A stretch of 17,115 bases of DNA from contig JBFFRY010000039.1 in NCBI GenBank assembly GCA_041572755.1, positions 1 to 17,115 of the forward strand. Direction: 5' to 3'. Source of the stretch: JBFELU01 sp041572755 (GTDB lineage Bacteria; Actinomycetota; Acidimicrobiia; Spongiisociales; UBA11373). Position 1 is the first letter of the stretch; each line of letters starts with the position of its first letter. A model generated the notes under the pieces. It saw only the letters and a list, made by a program, of their open reading frames with translations, did no database searches and was not told the origin of the DNA. The translations under genes were made by a program, and so were the position numbers. Of this stretch, positions 12,911 through 17,115 are shown in pieces.

Positions 12911-13342
12911 ATGACCGAACCCGACGACCGCGAGTTTGGGGTCTCAGACGCCGTTGAGGCCGAACCCGAGGCTACCGACACCTTCGATCCGATCGACCAC
13001 GCCCGGGTCATCAGACAGCGCGAGGCCGCCGCCGGGATCCCCGAACTGACGGGGTACGCACTGGTGGTCACTGACGGTCCCCGTCAGGGAGCTCACTGGG
13101 TCCTCAACGACGGCCCCAACGAGGCCGGTCGCAATGCGGCCGCCTTCATCGTGCTCGACGACATCACCGTCTCCCGGCACCACGCCGAGTTCATCGTTGC
13201 CCGGGGACGCCTGGAGATCCGGGATCTCGGTTCGACGAACGGCACCTACGTGAACGGAAAACGCGCCGAGCGGTCCGAACTCCATCCGGGCGACGAGGTG
13301 ATCATCGGTCGATTTCACCTCGTCGTGGCATTCGGCACATGA
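12911..13342 (+). CDS. garA: GarA/OdhI-like FHA-domain protein
   Basis: 143 residues from ATG 12911. The FHA domain (about 48-143) has GR (73-74), the phosphothreonine-binding VSRHHAEF (Ser88, His90-91) and GSTNGTYVNG (107-116). In mycobacteria and corynebacteria this protein, switched by PknB/PknG phosphorylation near its N terminus, controls 2-oxoglutarate dehydrogenase and glutamate metabolism. Here the N-terminal motif is EATDTF: Thr22 aligns with the PknB site of ETTSVF, while the preceding PknG-site threonine is Ala21. The longer start at 12902 lies inside the likely -10 box, so 12911 is preferred. Position after gcvH and before an ftsR-type gene (ATGA overlap) matches Rv1826-Rv1828 and cg1630-cg1631. 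Confidence 0.9.
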   Translation: MTEPDDREFGVSDAVEAEPEATDTFDPIDHARVIRQREAAAGIPELTGYALVVTDGPRQGAHWVLNDGPNEAGRNAAAFIVLDDITVSRHHAEFIVARGRLEIRDLGSTNGTYVNGKRAERSELHPGDEVIIGRFHLVVAFGT

Positions 13343-14013
13343 CGAAGCCGCGTTCCATCGGCGACGTCATCAATCAGCTCAAGACCGAGTTTCCGGATGT
13401 CACGGTTTCCAAGGTCCGCTTCCTGGAGAGCCAAGGCCTGATCCATCCCGCCAGGAGCAAATCGGGCTACCGGGAATTCGGGACCGACGACATCGCCCGA
13501 ATCCGCTACATCCTCCAGCAGCAGCGGGACCACTTCCTTCCGCTCAAGGTGATCAAGTCGAAGCTCACCGCGTGGGAGCGCGGGGAGGAACCGACCGTCG
13601 CCGCCCCGGCCGGTGCACCCCCGGAGGCCTACTTCGCCTCGAGCGGGGTATCGATGAGCGACGAAGAGTTGGCACGCGCCGCCGGGGTGACCGGTGACGT
13701 CGTTCGACGCCTCGTCGAGGCCGGTGTCCTCGACAACCGGGCGGACGGGTTCGCCGAGGAAGACCTCGACATCGTGAGGGCGGCTCAGCGCCTTCTCGGG
13801 CACGGCTTCGAACCCCGCCACCTCCGCACGGTGCGCCTGGCCGCCAATCGGGAAAGCGACATGCTCGGCCAGCTCACCGGACCGCTCCTCCGGCATCGCA
13901 GCCCCGCCAGCCGCCAGCAGGCCGCCCAGATCCTGGCAGACTCGGCACAGGCGGTCCGTGACCTGCAGGACGCCATGCTCCGGGCTCAGCTGCGGAGCAT
14001 GCTCGAGGCCTGA
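13339..14013 (+). CDS. ftsR: MerR-family regulator, FtsR-like
   Basis: 224 residues. The N-terminal winged HTH (about 5-75: SIGDVINQLKTEFPDVTVSK, VRFLESQGLI, SGYREF, QQQRDHFLPLKVIKSKL) is the MerR DNA-binding domain. A linker leads to a C-terminal helical domain (SDEELARAAGV onward) that lacks the cysteines of metal-sensing MerR proteins. Homology and position after the FHA gene identify it as the Rv1828/Cg1631 type; the Corynebacterium protein FtsR activates ftsZ. It starts inside the garA stop (ATGA) and therefore should share the garA promoter. A role in division here is inferred from the family. Confidence 0.9.
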   Translation: MTKPRSIGDVINQLKTEFPDVTVSKVRFLESQGLIHPARSKSGYREFGTDDIARIRYILQQQRDHFLPLKVIKSKLTAWERGEEPTVAAPAGAPPEAYFASSGVSMSDEELARAAGVTGDVVRRLVEAGVLDNRADGFAEEDLDIVRAAQRLLGHGFEPRHLRTVRLAANRESDMLGQLTGPLLRHRSPASRQQAAQILADSAQAVRDLQDAMLRAQLRSMLEA

Positions 14014-14014
14014 G

Positions 14015-15049
14015 ATGCTGCTCACCCTCATGCTCTCCCTGGCACTGTCTCCCCAGGCCGTCAAGCCGCTCGACCTCCCGCCGCCTCCCCTCGGGGCCAT
14101 CTCCTTCGCCGAGCCCCCGTCGATCGATGCCGAATCCTGGTCGTTGTTCGCCGTCGACGAAGGCGCCGAACTGTGGTCCGGCAACGGCGACCAGCGGCGG
14201 GCGATGGCGTCGGTGACCAAGGTGATGACCGCGCTCCTGGTGGCGGAACTCGCCGACCTCGCCGCCGTCGTGGAGATCTCGGCGAACGCCCAGGGAACCG
14301 GTCTCGGCTACCCCGGTCAACCGCAAGTCCTCCAGGGCGACCGATGGACGGTCGAGGAGCTACTCGACAACATCGTGGTGCAATCCGGCAACGACGCTTC
14401 GGTGGCCCTCGCCGAACACGTGGGTGGCTCCGTCGAGGACTTCGTGGCCCTCATGAACGAGCGGGCGGCCCGTCTCGGCCTGGCCGACACCAACTTCGCG
14501 AATCCCAACGGGCTCGACGCCGAAGACCACTACTCCACGGCGCGCGACCTCATTCGGCTGGGACTCGCCGCGATCGACGATCCGGTCGTGGCTCGAACCA
14601 CCCGGATCAAGGCGATCACCTTCGACCCGGGAACCCGCGATCCGATCTCGGTGACCAACACCAACCGCTTGTTGGGGAGCTTTCCCGGCATCCTCGGCAT
14701 CAAGACCGGGGACACCCTCGCCGCCGGCCAGGTCCTGCTCTCATACCTGGACACCGGCCACGGGGCCATGCTGGGAGTGGTCATGGGCTCGACGGGTCAC
14801 ATGGCCGCGACCGCCGAACTCATGGCCTATGCGCTCACCACACTCGGGGCTCGCGACCATCTCCTGGCCGGTGCGGCAGGCACCCCGCTTGCCGAATTCC
14901 TCCCCGATTGGCTGGTGACCCGCCTCGAGGCCGTCGGTCCGCTCGACGATGGTCTGTGGGCCCCCGACCGCCGCCCCACCCCTGGTCAGCTCGCGGCGAT
15001 CGCCGGTCTCCGGCGACTCCTCCCGCCGGTGCTGGGAGGTGACGCATGA
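14015..15049 (+). CDS. D-alanyl-D-alanine carboxypeptidase (peptidase S11)
   Basis: 344 residues from ATG 14015, one base after the ftsR stop, with GAGG at 14005-14008. A short hydrophobic N terminus (MLLTLMLSLALSPQA) may be an export signal, though it lacks the usual basic start. The penicillin-binding motifs are complete: S66-V-T-K69, S124-G-N126 and K230-T-G232. The enzyme removes the terminal D-Ala from peptidoglycan stem peptides outside the membrane. The C-terminal 100 residues are less typical and there is no obvious amphipathic anchor or second membrane helix, so attachment is unclear. It is coupled to hpt by ATGA, an unexpected partner. Confidence 0.92.
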   Translation: MLLTLMLSLALSPQAVKPLDLPPPPLGAISFAEPPSIDAESWSLFAVDEGAELWSGNGDQRRAMASVTKVMTALLVAELADLAAVVEISANAQGTGLGYPGQPQVLQGDRWTVEELLDNIVVQSGNDASVALAEHVGGSVEDFVALMNERAARLGLADTNFANPNGLDAEDHYSTARDLIRLGLAAIDDPVVARTTRIKAITFDPGTRDPISVTNTNRLLGSFPGILGIKTGDTLAAGQVLLSYLDTGHGAMLGVVMGSTGHMAATAELMAYALTTLGARDHLLAGAAGTPLAEFLPDWLVTRLEAVGPLDDGLWAPDRRPTPGQLAAIAGLRRLLPPVLGGDA

Positions 15050-15627
15050 CGCCCCTGACGGAAGTGGTCGATCGGGCGACCCTGACCGCCCGGGTCGGGG
15101 AGCTGGCCTCCCAGATCGACGAGGAATACGCCGGCAAGGAACCCGTCCTCCTCGGAGTGCTCAAGGGTGCCGTTCCCTTCCTCGCCGACCTGACCCGGCA
15201 CATGACCCCCCGGCTCGACATCGACTTCCTCGGCCTCACCCGGTTCGGCGTGGAGGGTCGGGTCGGGATCGCCATGGACAGCGCCACACCGATCGCGGAC
15301 CGCCACGTGATCGTGGTCGAGGACATCGTCGACACCGGCCTGACGCTCTCCTACCTGCTGGGCCTGTTGGAGACCCGCCAACCGGCTTCGCTGGAGACCG
15401 TGACGCTGATCGACAAGCGCACCCGCCGTATCGTGGACGTCCCGCTTCGCTACCGCGGATTCGAGGTGGGGGACGAGTTCCTGCTCGGCTACGGCCTCGA
15501 CTGGGAGGGCCGCTACCGCAACGTGCGCAGCCTCTGGGCCATCCTCGACCTCGCCGAATTCCGGGAGAACACCGACATGCTGGGCCGGGAGGTCTTCGGG
15601 GACCCCGGTGATAGGCTGGACACATGA
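15046..15627 (+). CDS. hpt: Hypoxanthine (purine) phosphoribosyltransferase
   Basis: 193 residues. The PRPP-binding motif VVEDIVDTGLTLS has the catalytic Asp96, VLKGAVPFLADL (38-49) is the loop I region, and GYGLDWEGRYRNV (148-160) is the purine-binding end typical of HPRT. It salvages hypoxanthine or guanine to the nucleotide. Unusually, flexible loop II, normally containing a Ser-Tyr pair (SSYG), reads LTRFG (64-68). ATG 15046 overlaps the carboxypeptidase stop and GGGAGG lies just upstream. Most actinobacterial hpt genes sit beside tilS and ftsH; this copy is instead between a cell-wall enzyme and DUF151, so it may be a second copy or a variant with another base specificity. Confidence 0.88.
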   Translation: MTPLTEVVDRATLTARVGELASQIDEEYAGKEPVLLGVLKGAVPFLADLTRHMTPRLDIDFLGLTRFGVEGRVGIAMDSATPIADRHVIVVEDIVDTGLTLSYLLGLLETRQPASLETVTLIDKRTRRIVDVPLRYRGFEVGDEFLLGYGLDWEGRYRNVRSLWAILDLAEFRENTDMLGREVFGDPGDRLDT

Positions 15628-16121
15628 GCGGGAACGGCATCCCCGTCGAGCTGGTCGGCGTGCGTATCGAGCTTCCCACCAACCAGCCGATCGTCCTCCT
15701 GCGGGAGATCGGCGGGGTCCGCTTCCTGCCCATCTGGATCGGTGCCAACGAGGCGACCGCCATCGCCTTCGCCCTCGAAGGGGTCGAACCGCAGCGACCG
15801 CTGACCCACGATCTCCTTCGTCTCTCCGTGGAAGTCCTCGGTGCCGATGTGGATCGCGTCGTCGTCACAGAACTGCGCGACGGCATCTATTACGCCGATC
15901 TCGTGTTCCGCCGCAACGGGGAAGAAGTCACCGTGTCATCGCGACCGTCCGATGCAATCGCCCTGGCGGCCCGCACCCAATCACCCCTGTTCGTCGATTC
16001 GGCGGTCCTCGACGAGGCCGGGGTGGAGATCCGCGACGAGGACGACGAAGAGGAGTTGGAGCGGTTCCGCTCGTTCCTCGAGTCGGTCAACCCCGAGGAC
16101 TTCGACACCACCGCCGGCTAG
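15624..16121 (+). CDS. Bifunctional nuclease family (DUF151) protein
   Basis: 165 residues. The conserved core is LPIWIGANEATAIAFALEGV (35-54), RPLTHDL (58-64) and SSRPSDAIALAARTQSPLFV (105-124). A C-terminal acidic helix resembling UvrB/C-type tails (DEEELERFRSFLESVNPEDF) follows. Plant and thermophile relatives were reported to have nuclease activity, but in actinobacteria the role of this family (Rv1829 type) is unknown. It is coupled to hpt by ATGA and is the last gene of this operon. A 5-bp hairpin at 16129-16142 follows but is too weak to call a terminator. Confidence 0.92.
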   Translation: MSGNGIPVELVGVRIELPTNQPIVLLREIGGVRFLPIWIGANEATAIAFALEGVEPQRPLTHDLLRLSVEVLGADVDRVVVTELRDGIYYADLVFRRNGEEVTVSSRPSDAIALAARTQSPLFVDSAVLDEAGVEIRDEDDEEELERFRSFLESVNPEDFDTTAG

Positions 16122-16140
16122 GCCGACCAACTCTGCCGAG

Positions 16141-16149
16141 TTATCCACA
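16141..16149 (+). promoter_or_regulatory. Perfect DnaA box (TTATCCACA)
   Basis: TTATCCACA is the strongest E. coli-type DnaA binding sequence. It ends 7 bases before a consensus -35 hexamer and is the only exact copy I noticed. In a 17-kb GC-rich window a chance match is unlikely but possible. It suggests DnaA or replication-linked control of the following MerR operon. Confidence 0.5.
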
Positions 16150-16156
16150 GCGGTTG

Positions 16157-16185
16157 TTGACAACTCCCCGCCGGCCCCCTAGTTT
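16157..16185 (+). promoter_or_regulatory. Promoter of the second MerR operon (TTGACA-17-TAGTTT)
   Basis: A perfect -35 TTGACA (16157-16162) and TAGTTT (16180-16185, fits TAnnnT) are separated by exactly 17 bases, the best promoter in the window. The -35 lies inside an imperfect dyad GTTG-TTGA-CAAC (16153-16164), a possible operator, and the DnaA box is just upstream. Transcription would start near 16192, about 60 bases before the gene. Confidence 0.6.
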
Positions 16186-16250
16186 CACGTCGGTAGTTCC
16201 ATGGTTCGGAATTACCCTGGTGTAAGCTCTGCGGGGAGGTGAGCGGCGCC

Positions 16251-16724
16251 GTGACGGACGCACAGGGCTACCGGGCGCCCCAGGTCTGCAAGATCGTGGG
16301 GATCACGTACCGGCAACTCGACTACTGGGCCAGGACCGGCCTATTGCAACCATCGATCCAGGCGGCGGCCGGGTCCGGCTCGCAGCGCCTCTACTCGTTC
16401 AGCGACATCGTCCAACTCCGTGTCGTCAAGCGGTTGCTGGACGCCGGAATGAGCCTCAAGAAGATTCGCCAGGCGATGGGGATCCTGCGAGACCAGTTGC
16501 AGAGTGAACGTCCCCTGGCCGACGTGACCCTCCTCTCCGACGGGGCGACCATCTACGCGGCTCACTCCGCCGACGAGGTCGTCGACGTCTTCCGGCGGGG
16601 CCAGGGAGTGTTCGGAATCGCGGTGGGACCGGTGCAGGCAGAGCTCGAGGGGGAGATCCACTCGTTGTTCCCGGCCGAACCAGTCGTCTCCGCAGTGGAT
16701 CTGTCGGCCGGCGTGGAGGCATGA
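16251..16724 (+). CDS. MerR-family regulator (Rv1830-type)
   Basis: 157 residues from GTG 16251. The MerR winged HTH fills about 5-75, with VCKIVGITYRQLDYWARTGL, GSGSQRLYSF and DIVQLRVVKRLLDAGMSLKK. A small C-terminal domain (VTLLSDGATIYA, RRGQGVFGIAVG) has no metal-binding cysteines. The strong match to the Rv1830 family and the position after DUF151 fit the conserved garA-MerR-DUF151-MerR block; the targets are unknown. GTG 16251 is preferred because GGGGAGG (16233-16239) overlaps the alternative GTG 16239, although 16239 could be reached by coupling to a 13-codon frame at 16201-16242. A dyad TTAC-n6-GTAA at 16212-16225 upstream might be its operator. Confidence 0.9.
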   Translation: MTDAQGYRAPQVCKIVGITYRQLDYWARTGLLQPSIQAAAGSGSQRLYSFSDIVQLRVVKRLLDAGMSLKKIRQAMGILRDQLQSERPLADVTLLSDGATIYAAHSADEVVDVFRRGQGVFGIAVGPVQAELEGEIHSLFPAEPVVSAVDLSAGVEA

Positions 16725-17115
16725 CAACCACAGAGTTCGACTTCGAGACTCCGGCCGACGGCGTCGAGTTCGCCCACCACAGCGAGCTTCAGTTTGCCCG
16801 GCTCCTCGACTTCTACGCGATCGAGTGGCACTACGAGCCGCGTTCGTTCCCCATCGAGTTCGACGCCGAGGGGGAACCCACCGGCTTCTTCACCCCCGAC
16901 TTCTACCTTCCCGAGGAGGATCTCTACATCGAGATCACCACGATGAACCAGAAGCTGGTCACCAAGAAGAACCGCAAGATCCGCCTGCTCGCCGAACACC
17001 ACCCCGGAGTGCGCTGCAAGATCTTCTATCAGCGCGACTACCGCCACCTCCTCATCAAGTACGGTCTCGAGACCGTCGTCGACCAGGGCGAGGCACCCGC
17101 CCCGATACGTATTCC
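16721..17115 (+). CDS. PD-(D/E)XK-like domain protein (3' end outside window)
   Basis: 131 codons from ATG 16721, which overlaps the MerR stop (ATGA); the frame is open to the window end. The pattern SELQFARLLDFYAIEWHYEP (21-40), FFTPDFYLP (56-64) and DLYIEIT (67-73) resembles a PD-(D/E)XK nuclease core with Glu22, Asp60 and Glu71. The usual catalytic Lys position is Thr73, and a Lys-rich stretch (KLVTKKNRKIR) follows, so activity is uncertain. I do not recognise a characterised homologue. The visible tail (APAPIRI) looks like the end of a linker, so a second domain may follow outside the window. Confidence 0.7.
   Translation, partial: MTTTEFDFETPADGVEFAHHSELQFARLLDFYAIEWHYEPRSFPIEFDAEGEPTGFFTPDFYLPEEDLYIEITTMNQKLVTKKNRKIRLLAEHHPGVRCKIFYQRDYRHLLIKYGLETVVDQGEAPAPIRI

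Noticed and set aside
16129..16142. AACTC-TGCC-GAGTT hairpin as a terminator of the hpt-DUF151 operon
   Set aside because: The stem is five base pairs and is followed by ATCCACAG rather than a T tract; too weak to call.
16562..17047. Minus-strand frame of 161 codons over the MerR and PD-(D/E)XK genes
   Set aside because: It is antisense to two better-supported, coupled plus-strand genes and has no recognisable motif.

Overview
This window looks like a chromosomal segment of a high-GC actinobacterium (Actinomycetota; possibly a deep-branching class such as Acidimicrobiia, which is inference). The main reason is gene order. The left part (Nudix, xerD, scpA, scpB, rluB, cmk, der) matches the order I recall around Rv1700-Rv1713 of Mycobacterium tuberculosis. 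The right part (pgsA, gcvH, garA-type FHA protein, ftsR-type MerR, DUF151 nuclease, second MerR) matches Rv1822-Rv1830. In that species the two blocks lie far apart; here they are about 2.2 kb apart. Almost every base is coding, and no gene-free stretch exceeds about 155 bases.

Layout. 1-6697 (+) is one tightly packed run: 3' part of a Nudix hydrolase, xerD, a DksA/TraR zinc-finger protein, an M50 membrane protease, an HD-domain protein, scpA, scpB, rluB, aroA and cmk. Most junctions are start/stop overlaps (GTGA, ATGA, TGATG), so translation is probably coupled. ispH (-) meets cmk tail to tail and is divergent from der (+). A tRNA-Pro(GGG) follows der. Next comes a two-gene minus-strand unit (amidase plus a small membrane protein), the least conserved part of the window. 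From 11489 the plus strand resumes: DUF6941 protein, pgsA, gcvH; then garA-like FHA, ftsR-like MerR, D-Ala-D-Ala carboxypeptidase, hpt, DUF151 nuclease; then, behind its own promoter, a second MerR regulator and a partial gene for a PD-(D/E)XK-like protein.

How the genes fit together. The left run joins chromosome handling (XerD, ScpAB) with ribosome maturation (RluB, Der) and central synthesis (AroA, Cmk, IspH). The right run joins membrane lipid synthesis, the glycine cleavage carrier, a phospho-switch protein for 2-oxoglutarate metabolism, a cell-division regulator, peptidoglycan trimming and purine salvage.

Most interesting signals. There is a repeated leaderless-start architecture: an identical 11-mer (TACCATGACGG) places a -10 box 7 bases before the second in-frame ATG of both ispH and the garA homologue. 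Two other intergenic spaces carry a -10 box 7-8 bases before a mini-ORF whose stop overlaps the start of the next gene (der, DUF6941 gene). rluB has no ATG/GTG/TTG that preserves its S4 domain and appears to start at ATC. A perfect DnaA box abuts a consensus promoter ahead of the last operon. I found no CRISPR array, insertion sequence or phage gene, and no clearly novel multi-gene defence or biosynthetic system.
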